DNA of 64,000 bases from DASZHJ01 sp035541215 (GCA_035541215.1 DATKNV010000032.1:1-64000); one strand, 5' to 3'; counted from the first letter of the stretch, positions 43,479 to 54,767 are shown. Numbers and translations: made by a program. The notes: a model not told the origin generated them from the letters alone.

Positions 43479-43637
43479 CCCCTCCCCCCATGAGGGGGAG
43501 GGGGATTGCATTTGATATTCCTCTCCCCTCCGGGGAGAGGCAAGGTGAGGGGCGCTACGGCCGGAAGGCCGGAAAAAGTGCTGCGCGACGGCGCCGGAGG
43601 CCCCCTCACCCCCACCCTCTCCCCGGCGGGGAGAGGG
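43479..43637. repeat. Three palindromic CCCTCTCCCC-type repeats
   Basis: Three hairpins in the 248-base gap between convergent genes: CCCCTCCCCC/GGGGGAGGGG (43479-43504), CCTCTCCCC/GGGGAGAGG (43520-43540) and CCCTCTCCCC/GGGGAGAGGG (43615-43637). A GC-rich spacer lies between the last two. Similar units occur at 56907-56987, so this is a dispersed family. They may also serve as a bidirectional terminator region. Confidence 0.8.
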
Positions 43638-43720
43638 GGATTTGCGCCATATCCGATTTCCCTGCCCTCAAGGAGGGAGGGGCACGGAGATTGCGATCGC
43701 GAACCCCCGCTCGGCGCACT

Positions 43721-44545
43721 TTAAGCCGCGTGCGGCATGCCGTAGGGGCGCCAGGCGCCTTCCGGCAGCGCGAGGCGGTCGGCGACGATCGCGAGCACCT
43801 CGAGATTGCTCGGAAGCGTGCTGTGATCGCCGCGGACCTCGACGTTCTCGCGGAGCCGACCCGGCTGCTCGAGACAGCTCTGCCAGGCGACGACGCCGTC
43901 CTCGCGCGTATAGATCGCCGTCACCGGGATCGATTCCGGCGGCGGCCGGTTGAGCTCGGCGACGTCGAGGCCGCGCGCGGTACGATGGAAGCGCGCCAGG
44001 AGCCGGAAGAAGAAGGCGAGGCTGGTCGCGGTCGGGAGCTTCGCGGGGCTGCCGAGCATCACGAGCTGGCGCACGTCCTCGGGAAATTTCTTCGAGAGAT
44101 CGCGGGCGAGGACGCCGCCGAGACTGTGGCCGATCAAGGTCACGCGCTTGCCGTGCCGCGCGCGGATCTCCTTGAGGCGCTCCTCGATCGCGGCCATGGC
44201 GTGATCGGTCGGGCCCCAATTGACGCCCTTGCCCCAGCCATAGACGGCGTAGCCGAGCCGCTTGAGCAAGCGCCGCAGATGCCGCGTCCGTGCGTCGTTG
44301 GTGAGGAAGCCCGGCAGGACAAGCACGGGATGCCCGTCGCCCTTGGGCGCCTCGCGCAGTCTCGGATGCCGATGCAGCCGCGGCCGCGGCGTCAGCACCG
44401 CGCGGAACTCGCGGAAGAGCCGCCGCTTCGGCGGCGGAAACACCTTGCCCTCGGTATCCAGGAACGGGATATGCGGCTTCACCCGCTCACCTCGCGACGA
44501 TGCGGACTCTTCTTGTGATTGAGAATGATGACGAAACGATGGCAT
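43721..44545 (-). CDS. Alpha/beta-hydrolase esterase, PGAP1/lipase-like
   Basis: A 274-residue alpha/beta hydrolase: the nucleophile elbow GHSLGGVLAR (Ser ~143), the oxyanion strand GHPVLVLPGFLTND, and EDGVVAWQSC with a likely acid, followed by RGDHSTLPSNLEVL with the catalytic His. It resembles lipase/esterase proteins that act on acyl chains; the substrate is unknown. No signal peptide. The ATG at 44545 follows GGGAG; a GTG at 44482 before VKPHIPFLD is an alternative. It ends next to palindromic repeats. Confidence 0.85.
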   Translation of the reverse strand: MPSFRHHSQSQEESASSRGERVKPHIPFLDTEGKVFPPPKRRLFREFRAVLTPRPRLHRHPRLREAPKGDGHPVLVLPGFLTNDARTRHLRRLLKRLGYAVYGWGKGVNWGPTDHAMAAIEERLKEIRARHGKRVTLIGHSLGGVLARDLSKKFPEDVRQLVMLGSPAKLPTATSLAFFFRLLARFHRTARGLDVAELNRPPPESIPVTAIYTREDGVVAWQSCLEQPGRLRENVEVRGDHSTLPSNLEVLAIVADRLALPEGAWRPYGMPHAA

Positions 44546-44681
44546 TGCGTCGACTCCCGAGGGTTTCCCGCAGTGGACACAGAGTGATTCGAGAATGAAA
44601 AAACCCCCGCGTCCTCCGCGCGTTCTCTGCGCCCTCTGCGCGATTCTTATGTTTCCCCCCGATCTGAGCTAGACTTCGCCG

Positions 44682-45305
44682 ATGCCGGATTTCTCGCGGG
44701 AATCGGCGCTGGGGGGAGTGGTCTGCGGCATCGACGAGGTCGGTCGCGGGCCGCTCGCGGGCCCCGTGGTCGCGGCGGCCGTGATCCTCGACCGCAGGCG
44801 GCTGCCGCGGGCGCTGCGCGAGGGACTCGACGACTCCAAGAAGCTCAACCGAAGCTCGCGCGAGGAATTCGCAGCGGCGCTTCGCGTCTGCGCCGCGATC
44901 GGGCTCGGCGCGGCCTCCGTCGCCGAGATCGACCGCATCAACATTCTCCATGCGACCCTCCTTGCGATGCGCCGCGCGGTCGCGGCGCTGCCGGTCCTGC
45001 CGCAGGCGGCGCTCGTCGACGGCAATCGCGCGCCGAGATTGCCGTGCCGCGCGGAGCCCGTGATCGGCGGCGACGGGCTCTCGCTCTCGATCGCCGCGGC
45101 CTCCGTCGTCGCAAAAGTCACTCGCGACGGCCTCATGCGTCGCCTGGCGCTCCGCTACGAGGGCTATGGCTGGGAGACCAATGTCGGCTACGGAACCGAG
45201 GAGCACAGGGCAGCCATTGTGCGTCTCGGCCTCACGCCCCACCATAGATTGTCGTTCCAGCCCTCCCGAGACCTCTTCGGATTCGAGTCCAGGGAATCCC
45301 CTTAA
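44682..45305 (+). CDS. rnhB: Ribonuclease HII
   Basis: A 207-residue enzyme that removes ribonucleotides and RNA primers from DNA. The catalytic acids are in GIDEVGRGPLAGP (Asp and Glu), LVDGNRAP (Asp) and AASVVAKVTRD (Asp), and the GWETNVGYGTEEH motif is conserved. The order rnhB-ccrM is typical of alphaproteobacteria. The last codons contain GANTC sites belonging to the ccrM control region. Confidence 0.95.
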   Translation: MPDFSRESALGGVVCGIDEVGRGPLAGPVVAAAVILDRRRLPRALREGLDDSKKLNRSSREEFAAALRVCAAIGLGAASVAEIDRINILHATLLAMRRAVAALPVLPQAALVDGNRAPRLPCRAEPVIGGDGLSLSIAAASVVAKVTRDGLMRRLALRYEGYGWETNVGYGTEEHRAAIVRLGLTPHHRLSFQPSRDLFGFESRESP

Positions 45306-45341
45306 CTAGTTGACTCGTCTTGGGTATTGACTGCCCGAGTC
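45280..45341. promoter_or_regulatory. Cluster of five GANTC sites upstream of ccrM
   Basis: GATTC (45280), GAGTC (45285), GAATC (45294), GACTC (45312) and GAGTC (45337) fall within 62 bases, covering the end of rnhB and the ccrM leader. GANTC is the expected CcrM target, so methylation state probably feeds back on ccrM expression, as two such sites do in the Caulobacter ccrM promoter. The link is inferred. Confidence 0.6.
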
Positions 45342-45382
45342 GCGACCCTCAGAGTGCCCGCCTCGCGTCTGGGGAGAAGCAC

Positions 45383-46477
45383 ATGGGGGAGATTGGCGAG
45401 CCGCCCGTCAATGCCGTGCTGACCGGCGACTGCATCGCGGAGATGCAGCGCCTGCCGGAGGCCTCGGTCGATCTCGTTTTTGCGGACCCGCCTTACAATC
45501 TTCAGCTCGGCGGTGAGCTGCTGCGGCCCAACAACACCCGGGTCGACGGCGTCGAGGACGGCTGGGACAAATTCGCGGACTTCGCGGAGTACGACCGCTT
45601 CACCCGCGCCTGGCTCGGCGCGGCGCGCAGGCTCCTCAAGCCCGACGGCGCGCTCTGGGTGATCGGCAGCTATCACAACATCTATCGCGTCGGCGCGATC
45701 CTGCAGGATCTCGGCTATTGGATCCTCAACGACATCGTCTGGCGCAAGACCAATCCCATGCCGAATTTCCGCGGCCGCCGCTTCACCAACGCGCATGAGA
45801 CGCTGCTGTGGTGCGCGCGCTCGCGCGATGCCCGCTACACCTTCAACTACGAGAGCATGAAGGCGCTCAACGACGAGCTGCAGATGCGGAGCGACTGGCT
45901 CATCCCCGTCTGCGGCGGCGCCGAGCGGCTCAAGAACGACGAGGGCCGGAAGGCGCATCCGACGCAGAAGCCGGAAGCCCTCTTGCATCGCGTGCTGATG
46001 GCCTCGACCAGGCCCGGCGATCTCGTGCTCGATCCCTTCTTCGGCACCGGGACCACCGGCGCGGTCGCAAAGCATCTGGGACGCCGCTACATCGGCATCG
46101 AGCGCGATCCCGATTACGCGAAGCGCGCGCGCGCCCGCATCCGCGAGGTCAAGGCCGCGGACGGCGACGCCGTCGCGAGCCCGCAGAAGCGCGAGGAGCC
46201 GCGCGTCCCCTTCGGCACGCTCGTCGAGCGCGGCTTGCTGCGGCCGGGCGAGGTGCTCTTCGACGCGAGCCGCCGCTGGACCGCGCGCGTCCGCGCCGAC
46301 GGCACCGTGATATCCGCCGAGGCGCGGGGCTCGATCCATCGCGTGGCGGCGCAGGTGCAAGGCGCTCCCGCGTGCAATGGCTGGGCCTTCTGGTACGTCG
46401 AGCGCAAGGGCGCCGCCGTCCCGATCGACTATTTCCGCCAGCAGATCCGCGCGGAGATGGGCTCCGGCACGGCCTGA
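45383..46477 (+). CDS. ccrM: Cell-cycle DNA methyltransferase CcrM (GANTC)
   Basis: A 364-residue N6-adenine methyltransferase of the beta class: motif IV DPPYNLQLGGELL near the N-terminus, then motif I FFGTGTTGAVAKHLGRRYIGIE near residues 215-236. The C-terminal domain needed by CcrM enzymes is present (GTLVERGLLRPGEVLFDASRRWTARVRADG). It methylates GANTC once per cell cycle in relatives and controls replication-coupled transcription. The ATG at 45383 has GGGGAGA 5 bases upstream. It is followed by the convergent SulP gene after 16 bases. Confidence 0.95.
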   Translation: MGEIGEPPVNAVLTGDCIAEMQRLPEASVDLVFADPPYNLQLGGELLRPNNTRVDGVEDGWDKFADFAEYDRFTRAWLGAARRLLKPDGALWVIGSYHNIYRVGAILQDLGYWILNDIVWRKTNPMPNFRGRRFTNAHETLLWCARSRDARYTFNYESMKALNDELQMRSDWLIPVCGGAERLKNDEGRKAHPTQKPEALLHRVLMASTRPGDLVLDPFFGTGTTGAVAKHLGRRYIGIERDPDYAKRARARIREVKAADGDAVASPQKREEPRVPFGTLVERGLLRPGEVLFDASRRWTARVRADGTVISAEARGSIHRVAAQVQGAPACNGWAFWYVERKGAAVPIDYFRQQIRAEMGSGTA

Positions 46478-46493
46478 GGTGCGCCGCGGCACA

Positions 46494-48236
<1,743 letters not shown>

Positions 48237-48291
48237 TTCTAAGCCAAGTCGAAATCCCCGCGGGGAACGATGCGCTCCGCGGCCTGGCCCG

Positions 48292-49398
48292 TCAACGAGA
48301 CGGCGGTAAGCGCGCGCGACGCCGCCGCGCGACGCCGAGGGCGTGGTTCACGATCTTCTTGATCGCAGTCGGCAGCGCCTGCTCGGAGAGACGGTCGAGC
48401 GGGACCCAGATGCCCTCGGCCTTGGCGCCGGCGGCGGCCTCGCCCGCGAGCACCGCGAGCTCCAGATGGAAATGCGTGAAGGTGTGGCGCACCGTCCCGG
48501 GGAGCCGCACCCAGGCCGCCTTGACCGGCGCCTGCCGGCGCGCCTCTGCCTCGGAGATTGCGGTTTCCTGCCATTGCGTCGAGGGCACCTCCATCATGCC
48601 GCCGAGGAGCCCGTTCTCCGGCCGCTTGCGCAGCAGCACCGAGCCGTCGGGCCGGAGCGCCCAATAGGCGAAGCCGCGGCGCGTCGGCTTTTCCGGACGG
48701 GCGCGACGGCGCGGCAGCGTTTCCGCGATCCCCGCGGCGCGGCCCCGGCAGGCGCTCCGCCAGGGACAGAGGATGCATTGCGGCGAGCGCGGCGTGCAGA
48801 TCGAGGCGCCGAGATCCATGAGCGCCTGCGCGAAGTCGCCGCAGCGACGCTCCGGCACCAGCCTCTCCACGAGCGCGCGCAGCTCGGCCTTGGCCGCGGG
48901 AAGCGGCGTTTCCAGCGCGAAGAGCCGCGCCGCCACCCGCTCGACATTACCGTCGATGGCCGCGGCCTTGCGGTCGAAGGCGATGGCGGCGATCGCGGCC
49001 GCGGTGTAGGCGCCGATGCCCGGAAGCGCGCGCAGGCCCTCCTCGGTGTCCGGAAAGCGGCCGCCGTGCTCCGCGACCACGGCGCGGGCGCAGCGGTGGA
49101 GGTTCCGCGCGCGCGCGTAGTAGCCGAGCCCCTGCCAGGCGTGGAGGACGTCGTCGAGGCTCGCCTGCGCCAGCGCCTCGACCGTCGGGAAGCGCGCCAC
49201 AAAGCGGTCAAAAAAAGCCGATACGGTGGCGACGGTGGTCTGCTGCAGCATGATCTCGCTGAGCCAGACGCGATAGGGAACGGGACGCTCGCCGGGACGC
49301 GCGCGCCAGGGCAGCGTGCGCCGGTGCCGGTCGTACCAGCCGAGAAGCTCCGGTGCGAGCTTCTGCGGATCGGGTGCGGTCGCGGCTTCGGGGCTCAT
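48292..49398 (-). CDS. mutY: A/G-specific adenine glycosylase MutY
   Basis: Removes adenine mispaired with 8-oxoguanine. It has SEIMLQQTTVATV with the catalytic Glu, the helix-hairpin-helix LPGIGAYTAAAI followed by AFDRKAAAIDGNVERV with the catalytic Asp, and the 4Fe-4S motif CX6CX2CX5C (CTPRSPQCILCPWRSAC). A C-terminal NUDIX-like recognition domain follows (about 240-355). About 368 residues from the ATG at 49398; another ATG at 49452 adds 18 residues, and neither has a good ribosome-binding site. It is divergent from the DciA-like gene; the mutY-dciA-dsbA-smc order is conserved in alphaproteobacteria. Confidence 0.93.
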   Translation of the reverse strand: MSPEAATAPDPQKLAPELLGWYDRHRRTLPWRARPGERPVPYRVWLSEIMLQQTTVATVSAFFDRFVARFPTVEALAQASLDDVLHAWQGLGYYARARNLHRCARAVVAEHGGRFPDTEEGLRALPGIGAYTAAAIAAIAFDRKAAAIDGNVERVAARLFALETPLPAAKAELRALVERLVPERRCGDFAQALMDLGASICTPRSPQCILCPWRSACRGRAAGIAETLPRRRARPEKPTRRGFAYWALRPDGSVLLRKRPENGLLGGMMEVPSTQWQETAISEAEARRQAPVKAAWVRLPGTVRHTFTHFHLELAVLAGEAAAGAKAEGIWVPLDRLSEQALPTAIKKIVNHALGVARRRRARLPPSR

Positions 49399-49477
49399 CG
49401 GCGGCGGGCGCGGCGGGATTCCTTCGACGGCAGCGGCACTGGGCTTTACCATGGCATGGGGATCGGAGCGGAGCCAG

Positions 49478-49972
49478 ATGGCAGCGGCGGAAGGCAGCGA
49501 GAGGCGCAACCAGATGCGCGCGGTGGGCCAGGAGCTGCCGCGGATCGCCGGCCGCGCGCTCGGCAAGCGCGGGCTCGGCGAGGCGCATCTCCTCTCGGAG
49601 TGGGCCTCCGTCGTCGGCGCCGAGCTCGCAGCGGAGACGCTCCCGCTGAAGCTCGCCTTCCCGCCGGGCGAGCGCCGCAACGGAACGCTTCGGCTTCGGG
49701 TAACCTCGGCGGCAGCACTCGCCGTGCAGCATCGCGAGCCGCAGATCGTCGAGCGCATAAACGGGTTTCTGGGCTACCCCGCGGTTCGGCGACTCGCGCT
49801 CATCCAGGGCCCCCTCCCGGGCGAGGCGCAAGGGCGCCCGCCCCCGCCCCGCCCCCTTACCCCCGAGGAGGCCCGCCTCCTCGACCGGAGCCTCTCGCAA
49901 GTCCCTGACTCCGGCCTCAAATCGGCGCTCCAGCGGCTCGGAGCCGCGATTGCGCGCGAGCGCCGCCGCTAA
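49478..49972 (+). CDS. DciA-like DUF721 protein
   Basis: About 164 residues with a DUF721 domain: LPRIAGRALGKRGLGEAHLLSEWASVVG and a KH-like RLRVTSAAALAVQHREPQIVERINGFLG. DUF721/DciA proteins load or guide the replicative helicase DnaB in bacteria without DnaC; that role is inferred for this C-terminally extended alphaproteobacterial form. The ATG at 49478 has GGAG 6 bases upstream; the longer open frame upstream overlaps mutY and is not needed. Confidence 0.85.
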   Translation: MAAAEGSERRNQMRAVGQELPRIAGRALGKRGLGEAHLLSEWASVVGAELAAETLPLKLAFPPGERRNGTLRLRVTSAAALAVQHREPQIVERINGFLGYPAVRRLALIQGPLPGEAQGRPPPPRPLTPEEARLLDRSLSQVPDSGLKSALQRLGAAIARERRR

Positions 49973-50044
49973 CCCCCGGCCCCCGCTGCTTGCATTGCCG
50001 GTAGGGCGGACCTAGCATCAACATCTAGTGGCTCGGAGAGATAA

Positions 50045-50695
50045 ATGTCGAAGATTTGGATGAGTTTTCTTGCGTTCCTTGTCGCCCTGGGCATTGGAAC
50101 GGCAGCGCCAGCGCGCGCCCAGGAGAGGCTGCCCGTGCCATCGCCCGACGACATCAGCCTCGGCAAGCAGGACGCGCCGATCACGATCTTCGAGTACGGG
50201 TCGCTGGACTGCCCGCATTGCGCGGAATTCGACGAGGTCATCCTGCCGAAGATCAAGGAGAGCTGGATCGACACCGGGAAGGCGCGGCTCGTCTTTCGCG
50301 ACTTCCCGCTGAGCGGCGCCGCCGTCCTCGCCTCGATGGCCGCGCATTGCGCGCCCAAGGAGCAGTTCTACGGCTTCGTCGACGTGCTCTTCCGAAATCA
50401 GGCGACCTGGGGCCACTACGAGCAGCGCGATCCGAAGCTTCGGACACAGATGGCGCAGGCGTCGCTTGCGAAGCTCGTCAAGGTCGGCGGCATGAGCGAC
50501 GAGACCTTCAACAAGTGCATGGCCGACGAGCCGCTGCGCAAGCGGATCATCGACACGGCCTATCAGGGCCAGACCGAGTACGGCATCGATTCCACGCCGA
50601 CCTTCTTCGTCAACGGCGTCAAGATCGTGGGCGCGCGGCCTTATGAAGAGTTTGCGAAGGAGCTGGCCGCGGCGGAATCGAAGGCGAAATCCTGA
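50045..50695 (+). CDS. DsbA-like thiol:disulfide protein
   Basis: A 216-residue secreted thioredoxin-fold protein. A signal peptide covers residues 1-25 (ending PARAQ). The CPHC active site is in EYGSLDCPHCAEFDE, and the cis-proline loop is DSTPTFFVNG. It forms or reshuffles disulfides of exported proteins, possibly including the two-cysteine pilins of this window (inference). It lies between the DciA-like gene and smc on the same strand. GGAGAG precedes the ATG at 50045. Confidence 0.92.
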   Translation: MSKIWMSFLAFLVALGIGTAAPARAQERLPVPSPDDISLGKQDAPITIFEYGSLDCPHCAEFDEVILPKIKESWIDTGKARLVFRDFPLSGAAVLASMAAHCAPKEQFYGFVDVLFRNQATWGHYEQRDPKLRTQMAQASLAKLVKVGGMSDETFNKCMADEPLRKRIIDTAYQGQTEYGIDSTPTFFVNGVKIVGARPYEEFAKELAAAESKAKS

Positions 50696-50752
50696 GCCGC
50701 GGCGTCGCGGCCCGGGAAACAAGGAAAATAGTCGGGGACGGATAAAGGTATC

Positions 50753-53700
50753 GTGCAGTTCTCACGGCTTCGGTTGACCGGTTTCAAGTCCTTCGTCGAT
50801 CCCACCGATCTCGCGATCGAGCCTGGGCTCACGGGGATCGTCGGACCAAACGGCTGCGGCAAGTCGAATCTCGTCGAGGCGCTGCGCTGGGCGATGGGCG
50901 AGACCTCCGCCAAGCGCCTGCGCGGCGGCGAGATGGACGACGTGATCTTCGGCGGCACGGGCACCCGCCCCTCGCGCAACGTCGCCGAGGTCGGCCTCCA
51001 CCTCGACAATGCCGATCGCAGCGCGCCGCAGCTCTATAACGAGCACGCGGAGATCGAGGTCGTCCGCCGCATCGAGCGTGGCATGGGCTCGGCCTATCGC
51101 GTCAATGGCAAGGAGGTGCGCGCGCGCGACGTGCAGCTCCTCTTCGCCGATCTCGCGACCGGCGCCCATTCGACGGCGATGGTGAGCCAGGGCCGCATCG
51201 GCTGGATCATCGGCGCAAAGCCGATCGAGCGCCGCGCGCTCCTCGAGGAGGCCGCGGGCATTTCCGGCCTGCATGCGCGGCGGCACGAGGCCGAGCTGCG
51301 CCTCAAGGCGGCCGAGGCGAACCTCCTCCGCCTCGACGACATCATCCGTACTCAGGAGGAGCAGCTCGAGGCGCTGAAGAAGCAGGCGCGCCAGGCGGGC
51401 CGCTACCGGCGCCTTTCCGACCACATCCGCCGCGCCGAGGCGATGGTGCTGCATTTGCGCTGGCGCAAGGCGACTGCCGAGCTCGAGACGGCGACGGAGC
51501 AGCTTCGCCTCGTCGAGGGCCAGGTCGGCGACCTCACCATGGCGGCGCTCGCGGCAGAGCGTGCGCGCGAGGAAGCCGCGAGCGTGCTTCCGGGGCTTCG
51601 CCAGAGCGAGGCGGCGGCCGCGGCCGAGCTGCAGCGCCTGACGCTCGCCCGCCAGACCCTCGAGGACGAGGAGCGCCGCGTCGGCGAGGCGCGCGCCGCC
51701 GCCGAGGCGCGATTGCAGCAAGTGGAGCAGGACCGGCAGCGCGAGACGGCGCTCGCGGAGGACGCGCGCGCCGCGCTCGAGACCCTCGCGGGCGAGCGCT
51801 CCGGCATCGAGGCCGCGCAGAGCGGCGAGGCCGAGGCCCAGGCAGCGGCCGACGCCGCGCTCCGGCAAGCGATCACAGAGGCCGCGGAGCGCGAGGCGGA
51901 ATTGCACCGCCTCACCGAGGAAGCCGCGGCTCTGGAAGCGCGGCGCGCGGCGCTCTCGCGCGAGGCGCAGGAGATGGCGGAACGGCGCGGGCGGCTCGCG
52001 GAGCGCCGCGACGACATCGCGCGCCAGCGCGCGGCGCTCGAAGCGGAGGCACTGCCCTCCGGCGTCGTCGAGGCCGCCGTGGCGCTCGTCGCGGCGGCCG
52101 AGGCGGAGATGGCGCGTGCGAGCGCCGCCGTCGACGGCGCCGAGGAGGCGCTGCGGCAGGCCGAGACCGCCGAGCAGGCGGCGCGCGGGCCGCTCGAGGC
52201 CGCGCAGGCGCGGCGGCAGAAGCTCGCGACCGAGGCGCAGGCGCTGAACGAGCTCCTGGCGGCAACCGCAAGCCGCGAGGCGACGCCGCTCATCGACACG
52301 CTCCGCGTCGAGACCGGCTACGAGGCCGCGCTCGGCGCCGCACTCGGCGACGATCTGGCGGCGCCGCTCGATCCCGGGGCACCCATCCACTGGACGACTC
52401 TGCCGCCCTACGAGAGCCCGCCCGACCTTCCCTCGGAGGTCGACGGGCTCGCGAATTACGTGACGGCGCCCCCGGTGCTGCAGCGCCGCTTGGGCCAGAT
52501 CGGAATCGTCGCCGATGCCGAGACCGCGGAGCGCCTGCGCGCGCGGCTCCGGCCCGGACAGCGGCTCGTGAGCCGCGAGGGCGCCCTCTGGCGCTGGGAC
52601 GGGCTCACGCGCGCGTCAGGGACGCCCACTTCGGCGGCGCAGCGGCTTCGGCAGAGGAACCGACTTGCCGAGCTCGCGGAGCAGCTCGTGGGCGCCGACC
52701 GCGATCTCGAGACGGCGACGCAAGCGCTCGAATCCGCCCGCGCCGAGGGCGCGACCGCCGCCGCCGCCGCCCGCACCGCCCGCGGCGCGCTCCAGGAGAC
52801 GATGCGCTTGCTCGCGGGAACGCGTGAGCGGCAGGTGCAGGTGGCGCAGCGCCAGGCCGAGACCGACACCCGCCTTTCCGCGCTTGCCGAGAGCGCGCGG
52901 CAATGCGCCGAGGACTTGGCCGAGGCCGAGCGGCGCGAGGCCGCGGCGCGCGACGCGCACGCGACGCTCGCCGATCCCGCGCTCGCCCGCGAGCGCATCG
53001 GCAGCCTCAGGGGCGAGCTCGGCGAGAAGCGCTCGATCGAGGCCGCGCGCCGGAGCGAGCTCGACCGGCTGCTGCGCGAGGCGGAGGCGCGACGCGCGAG
53101 GCTTGCGACGGTCACGAGCGAGGAGCGCTCCTGGCGCGAGCGCGCGGAGGCGGCGGCGCGGCAACAGACGGCGCTCGGCGAGCGCCGCGCCGCGCTCGGC
53201 GAGGAGATCGCGGCGCTCGAGCGCAAGCCCGCGGAGCTCGCGGCCCAGCGCGAGGCGCTCGCGGAGTCGATCGCGCGCGCGAGCGAGAAGCGGAGCCGAG
53301 CCGGCGACGAGCTCGCGGTTGCGGAGACGCGGCTCGGCGAGGCCGAGAAGGCCGCGAAGGCGGCGGAGGGCGAGCTTGCGGCGGCGCGCGAGGAGCGCGT
53401 GCGCTCGGAGGGCCTGCGCGACCAGGCGCGGCACGGCTGCGACGAGGTCGCGGCGCGCGTCGCCGAGCGCCTGGGGACGACGCCACAGCAGGTCCCGGAG
53501 ATCGCGGAGATCGAGCCGGAGGCGGAGCTTCCGGAGCTCGAGCAGGCGGAGACGCGGCTCGAGCGTCTCGTGCGCGAGCGCGAGAACATGGGGCCCGTCA
53601 ACCTGGTCGCGGAGGCCGAGGCGAACGATCTGGAGCAGCGCGTCACCAGCCTCAAGGCCGAGCGCGAGGATCTCGTCCAGGCGATCGCCAAGCTCCGCCA

Positions 53701-54229
53701 GGGCATCAATGCGCTGAACCGCGAGGGCCGCGAGCGGCTGGTCGCGGCCTTCGCCAAGGTGAACGAGCATTTCCAGGAGCTTTTCGTCCGTCTCTTCGGC
53801 GGCGGGCGCGCGCATCTGGAGCTCCGCGAACCCGAGGAGTCCGCCGATACCGACCCGCTCGAATCGGGACTCGAGATCATGGCGAGCCCGCCGGGCAAGC
53901 GGCTCCAGAACCTGTCGCTGCTCTCGGGCGGCGAGCAGGCGCTGACGGCGCTCGCCCTCCTCTTCGCGGTCTTCCTCACCAACCCCGCGCCGATCTGCGT
54001 CCTCGACGAGGTCGATGCGCCGCTGGACGACGCCAACGTCGACCGCTTCTGCCGCCTCGTCGACGAGATCGCCGAGAGCGCGCAGACCCGCTTCCTCATC
54101 ATCACCCACCACCGCATCACCATGGCGCGGATGGACCGGCTCTACGGGGTCACGATGGCCGAGCGCGGCATCTCCCAGCTCGTCTCGGTCGACCTCCAGG
54201 CGGCGGAGCGGCTGCGCCAGACCGCGTGA
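50753..54229 (+). CDS. smc: Chromosome segregation protein SMC
   Basis: A 1158-residue condensin ATPase that compacts and segregates the chromosome. It has Walker A GPNGCGKSNL (about residues 29-38), a long coiled coil, the hinge at about 495-640 (ATPLIDTLRVETGYEAALGAALGDDL), a second coiled coil with MGPVNLVAEAEA, the ABC signature LSGGEQALTALALLFA and Walker B CVLDEVDAPLDDANV. The start is a GTG at 50753 with AAGG shortly upstream. Length and order are normal. The partner genes scpA/scpB are not adjacent. Confidence 0.96.
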   Translation: MQFSRLRLTGFKSFVDPTDLAIEPGLTGIVGPNGCGKSNLVEALRWAMGETSAKRLRGGEMDDVIFGGTGTRPSRNVAEVGLHLDNADRSAPQLYNEHAEIEVVRRIERGMGSAYRVNGKEVRARDVQLLFADLATGAHSTAMVSQGRIGWIIGAKPIERRALLEEAAGISGLHARRHEAELRLKAAEANLLRLDDIIRTQEEQLEALKKQARQAGRYRRLSDHIRRAEAMVLHLRWRKATAELETATEQLRLVEGQVGDLTMAALAAERAREEAASVLPGLRQSEAAAAAELQRLTLARQTLEDEERRVGEARAAAEARLQQVEQDRQRETALAEDARAALETLAGERSGIEAAQSGEAEAQAAADAALRQAITEAAEREAELHRLTEEAAALEARRAALSREAQEMAERRGRLAERRDDIARQRAALEAEALPSGVVEAAVALVAAAEAEMARASAAVDGAEEALRQAETAEQAARGPLEAAQARRQKLATEAQALNELLAATASREATPLIDTLRVETGYEAALGAALGDDLAAPLDPGAPIHWTTLPPYESPPDLPSEVDGLANYVTAPPVLQRRLGQIGIVADAETAERLRARLRPGQRLVSREGALWRWDGLTRASGTPTSAAQRLRQRNRLAELAEQLVGADRDLETATQALESARAEGATAAAAARTARGALQETMRLLAGTRERQVQVAQRQAETDTRLSALAESARQCAEDLAEAERREAAARDAHATLADPALARERIGSLRGELGEKRSIEAARRSELDRLLREAEARRARLATVTSEERSWRERAEAAARQQTALGERRAALGEEIAALERKPAELAAQREALAESIARASEKRSRAGDELAVAETRLGEAEKAAKAAEGELAAAREERVRSEGLRDQARHGCDEVAARVAERLGTTPQQVPEIAEIEPEAELPELEQAETRLERLVRERENMGPVNLVAEAEANDLEQRVTSLKAEREDLVQAIAKLRQGINALNREGRERLVAAFAKVNEHFQELFVRLFGGGRAHLELREPEESADTDPLESGLEIMASPPGKRLQNLSLLSGGEQALTALALLFAVFLTNPAPICVLDEVDAPLDDANVDRFCRLVDEIAESAQTRFLIITHHRITMARMDRLYGVTMAERGISQLVSVDLQAAERLRQTA

Positions 54230-54406
54230 GGCCGAGTGGCCGAAAGCCGCGGGAATCCGCGGCTTTTCCGCGCATGGGGCCGAGGGTTTTCCAGTATTGA
54301 CAGGTCAGGGACCCACCCCTAAGGTGCGCGCCGTTTCGGCGCTCCCGGCGCTCGGAACAGGGGGCTTTTGCAGCGGCGGCAGTTTAACCGGCGACAGGCG
54401 GAAGCG

Positions 54407-54766
54407 ATGACGGAGCCCGAGCGGCCCGATCCCCTCGCGGCGCTGGGAGAGCGCATCGAGAAGGCGCGGCGGGCCCAAGCGGGCAAGCAGCGCTCGCGAG
54501 AGGCAGAGGCCGGCCCGTCGTCGAAAGCGGGGATGGGCCTCGGCTTCCGGATCGGGCTCGAGCTGGTGGTTGCCGTCGCCGTGGGCGTAGGCCTCGGCTG
54601 GGCGTTCGACCGGTGGCTCGGCACCCGGCCCTGGGGATTGCTGGTGTTCGTCTTCCTCGGGATCGGCGCGGGCATGAGCAACGTCTACCGCGTCGTCAAG
54701 GGGCTCGGGATGGGCGTGGGGTACAAGGGCGGCGGGGAAGCGAAGAACGACTGGGACGAGGACTGA
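54407..54766 (+). CDS. atpI: F0 ATP synthase assembly protein AtpI
   Basis: A 119-residue AtpI/gene-1 protein. A charged N-terminus precedes two membrane helices (about residues 43-65 and 70-95) with GLGWAFDRWLGTRPWGLLVFVFLGIGAG, the family core. It assists assembly of the c-ring. It is the first gene of the F0 operon: atpB starts 1 base after its stop. The ATG at 54407 has GGAAG close upstream; a TTG at 54368 is the alternative. Confidence 0.9.
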   Translation: MTEPERPDPLAALGERIEKARRAQAGKQRSREAEAGPSSKAGMGLGFRIGLELVVAVAVGVGLGWAFDRWLGTRPWGLLVFVFLGIGAGMSNVYRVVKGLGMGVGYKGGGEAKNDWDED

Positions 54767-54767
54767 C

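Noticed and set aside
43479..43637. CRISPR array
   Set aside because: The repeats are few, of unequal length, self-palindromic and separated by irregular spacers, and no cas genes are present.
45301..45325. CtrA binding site in the ccrM leader
   Set aside because: Only a TTAAC half-site is present; the second half at the required spacing is missing.
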